A stretch of 64,000 bases of DNA from an uncultured Prevotellaceae bacterium (GTDB taxonomy: Bacteria; Bacteroidota; Bacteroidia; Bacteroidales; Bacteroidaceae). Where the stretch lies: positions 1 through 64,000 of the forward strand of contig CADAAR010000006.1 in assembly GCA_902785945.1 (NCBI GenBank), written 5' to 3'. The notes beneath the pieces are model-generated. The model worked only from the letters and a program-made list of their open reading frames with translations. It did no database searches and was not told the origin of the DNA. A program made the translations under genes and the position numbers. Of this stretch, positions 15,534 through 22,992 are shown in pieces. Numbering within the stretch: position 1 is the first letter of the stretch; each line of letters starts with the position of its first letter.

Positions 15534-16853
15534 TTAGTCGATAATGTCGCAGCCCATGTAAGGAACGAGGGCAGCAGGAATCTTAATGCCATTCTCCGTC
15601 TGGTTGTTCTCCAGAAGAGCTGCCACGATACGAGGCAGGGCGAGGGCAGAGCCGTTGAGCGTATGACAGAGCTCGGGCTTCTTGCTGCCTTCAGGACGAT
15701 AACGGCACTTCAGACGGTTAGCCTGATAGGTATCGAAATTAGACACTGACGATACCTCGAGCCAGCGACCCTGTGCTTCAGAATACACTTCGAAGTCGTA
15801 GCAGATAGCTGATGTAAAGCTCTGGTCACCACCACAAAGCAACAAAATACGATACGGCAGTTCGAGCTTCTTCAACAGTCCTTCTACATGCTCCAGCATC
15901 TCCTTATGGCTCTCTTTCGAGTGCTCGGGCTTATCAATGCGTACGATCTCAATCTTCGAGAACTCATGCAGACGGTTCAAACCACGAACATCTTTACCAT
16001 ACGAACCGGCCTCTCTGCGGAAACACTCCGTATAGGCGCAGTTCTTGATGGGCAGATCTTTCTCGTCGAGGATCACATCGCGGTAGATGTTCGTCACAGG
16101 TACCTCAGCTGTAGGAATCAGATAGAAGTCGTCCACCTCGCAGTGATACATCTGACCCTCTTTGTCGGGCAACTGACCAGTTCCATAACCAGAAGCTGCA
16201 TTCACTACTGTAGGAGGCATGATCTCTGTATAGCCAGCCTTATTAGCTTCGGCCAGGAAGAAATTGATGAGGGCTCTCTGCAACTGAGCTCCCTTGCCGA
16301 TGTAGACGGGGAAGCCGGCACCGGTAATCTTTACGCCGAGGTCGAAGTCGATGAGGTTGTACTTCTTAGCAAGCTCCCAATGGGGCAGGGGATTGGCAAT
16401 ACCTAATGAGGGATTCACATCCCAGTTGCCAACAGTGTCGCTGTCGGTGCATTCCTTCAGGTTCGACTTCACTACGTGGTTATCCTCAGCAGCCTTGCCT
16501 TCAGGCACTTCGTCGTAAGGGATGTTCGGTATCTGACAGAGCAGAGTAGTCATCTCTTCCTGTGCCTTGGCCATTGTCTCGTCGAGCTGCTTTGATTTCT
16601 CCTTGAGTTCAGCTACCTGGGCCTTCACCTGCTCGGCCTCGTCTTTCTTTCCTTCTTTCATCAATCGGCCGATCTGACCGGAAAGCTGCTTCTGCTCATT
16701 CAGGCTCTTGTCGAGTTCCTGCTGAGCCTCGCGACGCTTCTTGTCTATGGCCAATACTTCGTTGATGGCCTGCTGTGCATTGGGAAAATGCTTCTTCTCC
16801 AGACCACGAACCACACGTTCAGTTTGCTCACTGATGAGTTTGAGTGTTAACAT
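15534..16853 (-). CDS. serS: Seryl-tRNA synthetase
   Basis: A 439-residue class II aminoacyl-tRNA synthetase. The N-terminal coiled-coil arm (about 25-110, rich in K, E and Q) binds the tRNA-Ser long arm. The catalytic core has motif 2 (FRREAGSYGKDVRGLNRLHE) and motif 3 (NGSALALPRIVAALLENNQ). It charges tRNA-Ser and provides Ser-tRNA for selenocysteine where used. The first gene of a six-gene minus-strand operon reaching mnmE. A -7 box lies 42 nt upstream. Confidence 0.97.
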   Translation of the reverse strand: MLTLKLISEQTERVVRGLEKKHFPNAQQAINEVLAIDKKRREAQQELDKSLNEQKQLSGQIGRLMKEGKKDEAEQVKAQVAELKEKSKQLDETMAKAQEEMTTLLCQIPNIPYDEVPEGKAAEDNHVVKSNLKECTDSDTVGNWDVNPSLGIANPLPHWELAKKYNLIDFDLGVKITGAGFPVYIGKGAQLQRALINFFLAEANKAGYTEIMPPTVVNAASGYGTGQLPDKEGQMYHCEVDDFYLIPTAEVPVTNIYRDVILDEKDLPIKNCAYTECFRREAGSYGKDVRGLNRLHEFSKIEIVRIDKPEHSKESHKEMLEHVEGLLKKLELPYRILLLCGGDQSFTSAICYDFEVYSEAQGRWLEVSSVSNFDTYQANRLKCRYRPEGSKKPELCHTLNGSALALPRIVAALLENNQTENGIKIPAALVPYMGCDIID

Positions 16854-16894
16854 GTTAAATACGTATTTATTTGTTTGATATCAATTCTAAGGTG

Positions 16895-16902
16895 CAAAAT
16901 TA
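16895..16902 (-). promoter_or_regulatory. serS operon -7 box
   Basis: TAATTTTG on the minus strand (CAAAATTA at 16895-16902), followed by CACC. It drives serS through mnmE. Confidence 0.6.
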
Positions 16903-16984
16903 CAAAATATCGTGGAGATATCAAAAGAAATAAACGAAAAATCTGTGAAATCTGCAAAACATAGGGTCAATAAAAGCAGAAATC

Positions 16985-17006
16985 CCTCTCTCCATAGGAG
17001 AGAAGG
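16985..17006 (-). terminator. Hairpin after rpmA
   Basis: TCTCTCC and GGAGAGA pair over 7 bp around an ATA loop. The minus strand continues into a moderately T-rich tract (GATTTCTGCTTTTA). Probable terminator of rplU-rpmA. Confidence 0.45.
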
Positions 17007-17051
17007 ACTCTGTTGTTTGTTTGGAATAAGTTTTTTCTTGTTTGAAACTGA

Positions 17052-17315
17052 TTAGGCCTCAGTGTTGGGAATTACTGAAACAACGCTCTTGTTGAACTTG
17101 CCCTTGTGGAAGTTAACAGTACCGTCTACGAGAGCGTAGAGGGTGTCATCCTTACCAATAGCAACGTTGTTACCTGCGTTGTGCTTCGTACCGCGCTGGC
17201 GAACGATGATGTTACCAGCTAAACACTGCTGACCGCCATAAATCTTAATACCCAGTCGCTGAGCTGCGCTCTCACGACCGTTCTTAGAACTACCTACACC
17301 TTTTTTATGAGCCAT
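17052..17315 (-). CDS. rpmA: 50S ribosomal protein L27
   Basis: An 87-residue protein beginning [16 protein letters not shown], with the L27 core [27 protein letters not shown] (in parts) intact. It has no Firmicutes-style N-terminal extension that needs cleavage. The N-terminal tail reaches the peptidyl transferase centre. It lies 17 nt after rplU, the standard pair. Confidence 0.97.
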   Translation of the reverse strand: MAHKKGVGSSKNGRESAAQRLGIKIYGGQQCLAGNIIVRQRGTKHNAGNNVAIGKDDTLYALVDGTVNFHKGKFNKSVVSVIPNTEA

Positions 17316-17332
17316 TTCTAAGTCCTCCTTGA

Positions 17333-17650
17333 TTAAGCGATTACTGATTTAACTTCAACCTGTGTAAACTGCTCACGATGACCGTTGCGCTTACGAGAGT
17401 CCTTGCGGCGCTTCATCTTGAACACAATCACCTTGTCGCCCTTCACGAGCGGGTTGATAACCTCACACACTACTTTTGCTCCGTCTACGGTGGGAGCACC
17501 TACCGTCACTGCACCGTCAGCATCTACGAGCAGCACCTTGTCAAATTCAACAGTTTTGCCTTCTTCGGCATCCTTAATGTGGTGAACAAAGAGCTTCTGG
17601 CCCTGTTCTACCTTAAACTGCTGACCCTGAATGTCTACAATTGCGTACAT
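17333..17650 (-). CDS. rplU: 50S ribosomal protein L21
   Basis: A 105-residue protein beginning [19 protein letters not shown]. The family motifs [15 protein letters not shown]-like and [20 protein letters not shown] are present. It binds 23S rRNA domain regions together with L20. First gene of the rplU-rpmA operon, with a -7 box 87 nt upstream. Confidence 0.97.
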   Translation of the reverse strand: MYAIVDIQGQQFKVEQGQKLFVHHIKDAEEGKTVEFDKVLLVDADGAVTVGAPTVDGAKVVCEVINPLVKGDKVIVFKMKRRKDSRKRNGHREQFTQVEVKSVIA

Positions 17651-17736
17651 TATTTATTGTATTAAAGGGTTTTTTCCGCGAGGCGGCGTACGTTCGTACA
17701 CACTTCACTCAGCCCCAACGGACTCAAATCGGGGTG

Positions 17737-17744
17737 CAAAGGTA
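17737..17744 (-). promoter_or_regulatory. rplU-rpmA -7 box
   Basis: TACCTTTG on the minus strand (CAAAGGTA), followed by CACCCC. Its -33 position falls in the heptamer repeat at 17755-17792 and does not match the consensus. Confidence 0.6.
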
Positions 17745-17754
17745 CGAAAAATTT

Positions 17755-17792
17755 AGTGATTAGTGATTAGTGATTAGTGAATAGTGAATAGT
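17755..17792 (+). repeat. TAGTGAA-type heptamer repeat (rplU upstream)
   Basis: Five perfect or near-perfect 7-bp units: AGTGATT three times, then AGTGAAT twice. It separates the candidate small-RNA unit from the rplU promoter. Confidence 0.85.
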
Positions 17793-17823
17793 TTTAGGAA
17801 AGTTTAACACTTTGATAAGGGGC

Positions 17824-17857
17824 AAAAAATAAAGCGACGACTTTCGCAAGCGATCGC
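17824..17857 (-). terminator. Terminator of the candidate small RNA
   Basis: On the minus strand GCGATCGCTT pairs with AAGTCGTCGC (17834-17857) with one mismatch and one wobble. The loop is GCGA, a GNRA tetraloop. It is followed by TTTATTTTTT (17824-17833). The structure is a textbook rho-independent terminator. Confidence 0.75.
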
Positions 17858-17915
17858 TCCATATCTTCAATAGGTATTAGCTTTTTTAAGGTAAAAAGAT
17901 TGTTTTCAGGATAAC
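17824..17915 (-). ncRNA. Candidate small RNA of about 90 nt upstream of rplU
   Basis: The 405-bp gap between ansA (stop at 18056) and rplU (start at 17650) holds a complete transcription unit: a good promoter at 17921-17952 and a strong terminator at 17824-17857. The predicted transcript starts near 17915, is A/U-rich in its first 55 nt, and ends in a GNRA-capped hairpin. A 22-codon frame starting MERSLAKVV begins in the hairpin and runs through the terminator to about 17794, so it is unlikely to be the product. It could be a trans-acting sRNA, or an attenuated leader for rplU-rpmA. I do not recognise it as 6S, tmRNA, RNase P or SRP RNA. Confidence 0.55.
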
Positions 17916-17920
17916 GAGTG

Positions 17921-17952
17921 CAAAGGTATAGGTTTTTTTTCGAACCCACAAA
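17921..17952 (-). promoter_or_regulatory. Promoter of the candidate small RNA
   Basis: On the minus strand TTTG (17952-17949) and TACCTTTG (17928-17921) are 20 bp apart, followed by CACTC. No protein gene starts within 250 nt downstream. Confidence 0.75.
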
Positions 17953-18055
17953 CTTTTTCTGTATTTTTTTTTTAATAAAGTGGTCCGTGCTCCCACACAA
18001 CCCTAAATTTTATCAAATGTTAACATAAAAAGCTGCGCAAACGTTTGATTTATCC

Positions 18056-19087
18056 CTAAATTGTCATCTCTCCTCGAATGGATTGTTGCATGAGTTGTCT
18101 GACCCTATCTGGGTCGTTGGGGTAATGAGATTGTAGGAACATGAGTTTGGTAACAGCACTTTCCACCGTCATATCCCGTCCGCTGATCACGCCTGCCTCT
18201 TGTAGATGATAGCCGCAGTCGTATCTTGACATTTCTACAGCCCCTTGCAAGCATTGACTGATGTTGACGATAATCTTCCCATTGGCTGTGCCTTCCTTCA
18301 AAGCGCGCAGCAACCATGATGATTGTGGTGCATTGCCGCTACCGAAGGTTCGCATTACGATAGCTTTCAGGTTGGGTGTGTGGATGATATGGCGGATGAG
18401 GTCTTCGCGGATTCCAGGGAAGAGTGAGAAGATAATCACATTGTTATCCAAACGGAAATGCGGAATCATCGGCTGCTCCCATTGTGGTTGCAGAATGCGC
18501 TCGTGATGGTAGGTAATGTTCACACCGGCATCCACCAGATGGGGGTAGTTGAATGATTCAAAAGCGTTAAACTCTTCAGCACTCTGCTTGGTGGTACGAT
18601 TACCACGCAGCAGATGAGAGTTAAAATAGATGCCCACTTCAGGTACTAAGGCATGTCCTTGTGAATCGCAGGCTGCTGCAATCTCTATCGACGAGATAAG
18701 ATTCTCTTTGCCGTCTGTTCGTAACTGACCGATAGGTAACTGAGATCCTGTAAAAATGACGGGTTTTGTCAGGTTTTCCAGCATATAGGAGAGGGCAGAG
18801 GCGGTATACGCCATTGTGTCGGTGCCGTGCAACACCACGAAACCGTCATACTGCTCATAGTGGTCGGCAATGCAGTGCGAGATGTCTGTCCATCGGGCAG
18901 GTGTCATATCGCTCGAATCGATGGGTGGGTCGAATTGGAAAGTATCGATAATGGTGTCGAACTGCTTCAGCTCGGGCACATTGTATAATAAGTGCTCGAA
19001 ATCGAAGGGCTCCAGGGCGCCTGTCTGCGGATTTCGGTTCATACCGATGGTGCCACCGGTGTAAATGAGAAGGACTTTTCGCTGCAT
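18056..19087 (-). CDS. ansA: Type I L-asparaginase
   Basis: A 343-residue protein. The N-terminal TGGTIGM motif carries the nucleophilic Thr, and VVLHGTDTMAYTASALSYM carries the second Thr with its Asp. FTGSQLPIGQLRTDGKENL and the C-terminal GAVEMSRYDCGYHL fit the cytoplasmic AnsA group rather than the periplasmic high-affinity type; no signal peptide is present. It hydrolyses asparagine to aspartate and ammonia. Single-gene unit, divergent from uxaC. Confidence 0.93.
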   Translation of the reverse strand: MQRKVLLIYTGGTIGMNRNPQTGALEPFDFEHLLYNVPELKQFDTIIDTFQFDPPIDSSDMTPARWTDISHCIADHYEQYDGFVVLHGTDTMAYTASALSYMLENLTKPVIFTGSQLPIGQLRTDGKENLISSIEIAAACDSQGHALVPEVGIYFNSHLLRGNRTTKQSAEEFNAFESFNYPHLVDAGVNITYHHERILQPQWEQPMIPHFRLDNNVIIFSLFPGIREDLIRHIIHTPNLKAIVMRTFGSGNAPQSSWLLRALKEGTANGKIIVNISQCLQGAVEMSRYDCGYHLQEAGVISGRDMTVESAVTKLMFLQSHYPNDPDRVRQLMQQSIRGEMTI

Positions 19088-19114
19088 AGAAAACGTTTAC
19101 GTTTATTTTTGCTG

Positions 19115-19122
19115 CAAAGTTA
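19115..19122 (-). promoter_or_regulatory. ansA -7 box
   Basis: TAACTTTG on the minus strand (CAAAGTTA), followed by CAGC, 28 nt before the ansA ATG. Confidence 0.55.
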
Positions 19123-19145
19123 ATTCATTTATGTGAGATTATTGC

Positions 19146-19153
19146 TATCTTTG
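19146..19153 (+). promoter_or_regulatory. uxaC -7 box
   Basis: TATCTTTG followed by CAGA, 40 nt before the uxaC ATG. The -33 box is weak. It lies 24 bp from the divergent ansA -7 box. Confidence 0.6.
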
Positions 19154-19192
19154 CAGAAAATTTTAAATACAACTTAAAAACAAGTCACGTTT

Positions 19193-20599
19193 ATGAAAGC
19201 TTTCAATGACAAGAATTTCGTCCTGGAGACTGAGATTGCTCAGGATTTGTATCACAACCACGCATCTAAGATGCCGATTATCGACTATCATTGCCATCTG
19301 ATACCAGAGATGGTTGCCAACGACCATCGTTTCAAGAGCATAACCGAGCTTTGGCTGGGTGGTGACCATTATAAATGGCGTGCTATGCGTACCAACGGCA
19401 TCGATGAGAAATACTGTACAGGTAAGGATACCAGTGATTGGGAAAAGTTTGAAAAGTGGGCTGAGACCGTTCCTTATACGCTCCGTAATCCCCTTTATCA
19501 TTGGACCCATCTGGAGCTGAAGACCGCTTTCGGTATTGAGAAGCTGCTCTCACCCAAGACCGCTCGTGAGATCTTTGATGAGTGTAATGAGAAACTGCAG
19601 CAGCCTGAGTTCTCTGCCCGTGGTCTGATGCGTCATTATAACGTGGAGTGCGTCTGCACTACCGATGACCCTGTTGACGATCTGCACAACCACATCGAGT
19701 ATGCCAAGCACAAGGCCGACAACGACCCAATGATGATTCCCGCTTGGCGTCCCGATAAGGCTATGAACATTGAGAAGCCTGAGTTCGCACAATATGTTGA
19801 CCAACTGGCACACGTCAGTGGTGTGGAGATTCGTAAGTTCTCAGACATGGTTGATGCGCTCCAGAAGCGCCATGATTTCTTTGCCGCCAATGGCTGTAAA
19901 CTTTCCGATCATGGTATCGAGGAGTTCTACGATGAGGAATATACCGACTCTCAGATTGAGACCATCTTCGAGAAGGCCCTGCGCGGTCAGCAACTCAGCA
20001 ACTTTGAGATTCGTCAGTACAAGAATTGCTTCCTCACTGTGATGGCAGAGATGGATGCCGATGCCAATTGGACTCAGCAGTTCCACTATGGTGCCATCCG
20101 TGACAACAACACCGCGATGTACAACCAACTCGGCCCCGACACGGGCTTCGACAGCATTGGTGAATTCAATACGGCCAAAGCTATGTCTAAGTTCCTCAAC
20201 AATCTTAATATGAAAGGTAAGCTCACGCGTACCATATTATATACGTTGAACCCTTGCGCCAATGAGGTGATTGCCACCATGCTCGGCAACTTCCAGGGTG
20301 GTGAGCCCGGAAAGATTCAGTTTGGCAGCGGTTGGTGGTTTAACGATCAGATGGATGGAATGGTGAAGCAGATGAACGCCCTTTCTGTGCTCGGTCTGCT
20401 GAGTCGCTTTGTTGGTATGCTTACCGACAGCCGTTCGTTCCTGAGCTATCCGCGTCATGAGTACTTCCGTCGTATTCTCTGCAATCTGTTGGGCAACGAT
20501 GTGGAGAAGGGCCTGCTGCCTGACGACCGCGAGCTTTTGGGTAAGATGGTCGAAGACATCAGCTATAACAATGCCCGTCGCTATTTCAAGTTCTATTAA
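19193..20599 (+). CDS. uxaC: Uronate isomerase
   Basis: A 468-residue amidohydrolase-fold enzyme, normal UxaC length. The early metal-binding DYHCHL motif, then LWLGGDHYKWRAMRTNGI, VECVCTTDDPVDDL and the late LTDSRSFLSYPRHEYFRRIL are family patterns. It converts glucuronate to fructuronate and galacturonate to tagaturonate in the cytoplasm. The next steps, UxuB and UxuA, lie 40 kb away at 58587-61430. It is a single-gene unit with a terminator; no transporter or regulator lies beside it. Confidence 0.96.
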   Translation: MKAFNDKNFVLETEIAQDLYHNHASKMPIIDYHCHLIPEMVANDHRFKSITELWLGGDHYKWRAMRTNGIDEKYCTGKDTSDWEKFEKWAETVPYTLRNPLYHWTHLELKTAFGIEKLLSPKTAREIFDECNEKLQQPEFSARGLMRHYNVECVCTTDDPVDDLHNHIEYAKHKADNDPMMIPAWRPDKAMNIEKPEFAQYVDQLAHVSGVEIRKFSDMVDALQKRHDFFAANGCKLSDHGIEEFYDEEYTDSQIETIFEKALRGQQLSNFEIRQYKNCFLTVMAEMDADANWTQQFHYGAIRDNNTAMYNQLGPDTGFDSIGEFNTAKAMSKFLNNLNMKGKLTRTILYTLNPCANEVIATMLGNFQGGEPGKIQFGSGWWFNDQMDGMVKQMNALSVLGLLSRFVGMLTDSRSFLSYPRHEYFRRILCNLLGNDVEKGLLPDDRELLGKMVEDISYNNARRYFKFY

Positions 20600-20618
20600 T
20601 GAGAACCTGAATACAATA

Positions 20619-20654
20619 ATCCCCTTGTAATGAATCATTGCAAGGGGATTTTTC
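20619..20654. terminator. Bidirectional terminator uxaC / ygiQ operon
   Basis: ATCCCCTTG (20619-20627) pairs with CAAGGGGAT (20641-20649), with the stem extended inward by AATGA/TCATT. TTTTTC follows on the plus strand and an AT-rich tract on the minus strand. Confidence 0.85.
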
Positions 20655-20656
20655 TT

Positions 20657-22597
20657 TTACTTATGACGATGAGGCTTGCCTCGCTTTTCTTTTCTGGGCT
20701 CTTCGCGATTGGGCTTTGCCCGATGAGGGGCATATTGGGTGTTGGGCGTTGGACGTTGGGTATTGGATGTTGGGTGATAGGTGTTGGTGTATAATTTGGA
20801 AATAAGGTCTGCACGGCCGATGCGGCGGAGACTCTGTTCTATGTTCCGACGCTCCTCGGGTTTGTACCAGAAGAAATATTGGCGCTGGGCAAGTTTCTCC
20901 CGCTGACTCTTTGCCGAGAACACTGGTTCGAGCGTATAGGGGTCATAACCAGTATACCACGTTTCAGTGGCAACAGTCATCGGCGTAGGTGTGAAGTCCT
21001 GCACCTGTTCAAGGTGAAAGTCCAGTTGCTTGGTGATGACGGCTAGTTCCGCCATATCCTCTTCCTGACACCCGGGGTGCGAGGAGATGAAATAGGGGAT
21101 GATCTGTTGGTGGAGATTCTCTTCGCGGTTAATGCGGTCGAAGATGCGCTTGAACTCGTAGAACTGTTGGAACGAAGGTTTTCGCATCAGTCGCAGCACA
21201 CGGTCGCTGGTGTGTTCGGGTGCCACTTTCAGGCGTCCGCTCACATGCTTGCAAATCAGCTCGCGGGTGTATTCCATCGCTGCTTTGTTGCTCGCCTCGT
21301 CCTTACTGCGATGCAGCAACAGGTCGTAGCGCACACCGCTGCCGATAAAACTCTTCTTGATGCCCTTGACGGCATCGACGGCATGGTAGATGTCCAACAG
21401 TTTCTGATGGTTCGTGTCGAGGTTGGGACAGATCTGTGGCTGGATGCAGCTGGGACGCTTACATTTCTCGCAAGCATTGAGGTTCTTTCCATGCATGCCA
21501 TACATATTGGCTGAAGGACCGCCAAGGTCTGAGAGATACCCCTTGAAATCTGGCATCTCAACCACCTGCTTCACCTCTTTTAAAATACTCTCCTTCGAAC
21601 GGCAGGAGATGAACTTGCCCTGATGGGCGGAGATGGTGCAGAAAGCACAGCCTCCGAAACAGCCACGATGGATATTCACCGAGTGCTTTATCATGTCGTA
21701 GGCAGGAATGCGCTTTCCTTTGTATTTCGGATGTGGCTGACGCGTATAAGGCAGGTCGAAGGAGGCATCGAGTTCTTCCGTCGTCATGGGTGGATAGGGA
21801 GGATTGATGACAACATAACGCCCATCGACACCCTGCAACAAACGGGAGGCGTGCATCATGTTTGATTGCTCTTCTACATAGCGGAAGTTCTCGGCCTGTT
21901 TGCGCTTGTCCTTCAGGCATTGCTCATGAGAATGCAACACAATGTCGTCTTCGCGGATGCCGCCTGGAATGTCTTCTTTGCGCGAGAGATAAACCGTTTG
22001 TGGAATATCGCGTGGGAGAATGGGACTCTCTGAAAGTTGGCTGGCGAGTTCGAGCGTAGGCTTCTCGCCCATACCATATGTAATCATATCGGCGCCGGAG
22101 TCGCAAAGGATACATTTGCGCAGACAGTCCTGCCAATAATCATAATGGGTGACGCGACGCAGCGAAGCCTCAATACCTCCGAGTATTACGGGCACGTCGG
22201 GGAATAGTTGTTTGAGAATCTTCGTATAGACAATCGTGGGATATTCTGGTCTGAGATCATGCCGACCATCGGGACTATAGGCATCTTCGGAGCGCAGACG
22301 ACGGTTGGCGGTATATTTGTTTACCATCGAATCCATACAGCCCGGGGCAACGCCAAAGAAGAGACGCGGACGCCCCAGTTTCTTGAAGTCGCGGAAGTCG
22401 CCATGCCAGTCTGGTTGTGGGACAATCGCCACACGGTAGCCTGCAGCCTCGAGCGTACGCCCGATAACAGCAGCACCAAAGGAAGGATGGTCTACATAGG
22501 CATCTGCAGAGAACAGAATGATGTCGAGTTCATCCCATCCTCTGAGTTCCAACTCCTTCTTCGTCGTTGGCAAAAAGTCCGTCAGCCTATATTCCAC
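20657..22597 (-). CDS. ygiQ: YgiQ family radical SAM protein
   Basis: A 646-residue protein. The radical SAM cluster site is CFGGCAFCTISAHQG (CxxxCxxC). The N-terminal half has the B12-binding-like FGVAPGCMDSMVNKYTANRR region of the UPF0313 family, and the LKVAPEHTSDRVLRLMRKPS motif is diagnostic. The function is not established; RNA or small-molecule chemistry is usually suggested. The start is a GTG at 22597 that belongs to a heptamer repeat. The last 45 residues are an odd low-complexity tail: a stretch TSNTQRPTPNTQY from a 7-bp repeat, then a Lys/Arg-rich end. The tail is not part of the family core. Confidence 0.92.
   Translation of the reverse strand: MEYRLTDFLPTTKKELELRGWDELDIILFSADAYVDHPSFGAAVIGRTLEAAGYRVAIVPQPDWHGDFRDFKKLGRPRLFFGVAPGCMDSMVNKYTANRRLRSEDAYSPDGRHDLRPEYPTIVYTKILKQLFPDVPVILGGIEASLRRVTHYDYWQDCLRKCILCDSGADMITYGMGEKPTLELASQLSESPILPRDIPQTVYLSRKEDIPGGIREDDIVLHSHEQCLKDKRKQAENFRYVEEQSNMMHASRLLQGVDGRYVVINPPYPPMTTEELDASFDLPYTRQPHPKYKGKRIPAYDMIKHSVNIHRGCFGGCAFCTISAHQGKFISCRSKESILKEVKQVVEMPDFKGYLSDLGGPSANMYGMHGKNLNACEKCKRPSCIQPQICPNLDTNHQKLLDIYHAVDAVKGIKKSFIGSGVRYDLLLHRSKDEASNKAAMEYTRELICKHVSGRLKVAPEHTSDRVLRLMRKPSFQQFYEFKRIFDRINREENLHQQIIPYFISSHPGCQEEDMAELAVITKQLDFHLEQVQDFTPTPMTVATETWYTGYDPYTLEPVFSAKSQREKLAQRQYFFWYKPEERRNIEQSLRRIGRADLISKLYTNTYHPTSNTQRPTPNTQYAPHRAKPNREEPRKEKRGKPHRHK
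20734..20789 (-). repeat. 7-bp GTTGGGT-type repeat in the ygiQ tail
   Basis: Eight 7-bp units on the plus strand: ATTGGGT, GTTGGGC, GTTGGAC, GTTGGGT, ATTGGAT, GTTGGGT, GATAGGT and GTTGGTG. Because 7 is not a multiple of 3, successive units are read in different frames, giving a non-periodic Thr/Asn/Pro/Gln-rich tail. Confidence 0.85.
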
Positions 22598-22629
22598 TAT
22601 TCACTATTCGTTATTCACTATTCACTAAT
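22594..22629 (-). repeat. TAGTGAA-type heptamer repeat (before ygiQ)
   Basis: About five units of the ATTCACT form on the plus strand, one degenerate (ATTCGTT). The ygiQ GTG start at 22597-22595 lies in the last unit. Confidence 0.8.
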
Positions 22630-22969
22630 TAAACGGTGTTCCTTGTATGGCGCGTGTCGTTGCTCCCAGATTGTCATTCCCCTGATTTTTCCAATTGATA
22701 TAGAGTATCACCAACTGCTGAAGTCCAAAAGCCTTCATGTTAGGATGATAAATTACATCAAGGCAGAGATCCAGCAGCGCTTTGTCTTTACCAGCTTGGC
22801 TTTCCAGCAATGAGCGGATGTTTAGTTTCAGCTTTTCAAGCACTTGCTCGTCAACATACCCGTTAGAGTCAATCAGGTCTCTGAAGAACTGATACTTCTC
22901 AATTGTCTCAAGGTGTTCTTCCTTGACTTCAATACTTCTTGTTCCAGATGAATTCGCTTGTATTTTCAT
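22625..22969 (-). CDS. Small helical protein of unknown function
   Basis: A 114-residue protein without signal peptide or recognised domain. Composition and predicted helices (VKEEHLETIEKYQFFRDLID, DEQVLEKLKLNIRSLLESQ) suggest a soluble all-alpha fold. It begins 23 nt after the golvesin/amidase gene and ends in the repeat that holds the ygiQ start, so it is cotranscribed. The C-terminal NDNLGATTRAIQGTPFN looks unstructured. I do not recognise it; coding status rests on its operon position and length. Confidence 0.6.
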   Translation of the reverse strand: MKIQANSSGTRSIEVKEEHLETIEKYQFFRDLIDSNGYVDEQVLEKLKLNIRSLLESQAGKDKALLDLCLDVIYHPNMKAFGLQQLVILYINWKNQGNDNLGATTRAIQGTPFN

Positions 22970-22992
22970 AAGCTCTTTATTTTAAGTTAGGA

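Noticed and set aside
17794-18000. 68-codon minus-strand frame upstream of rplU
   Set aside because: It spans the promoter and terminator of the candidate small RNA and would have to start before the promoter.
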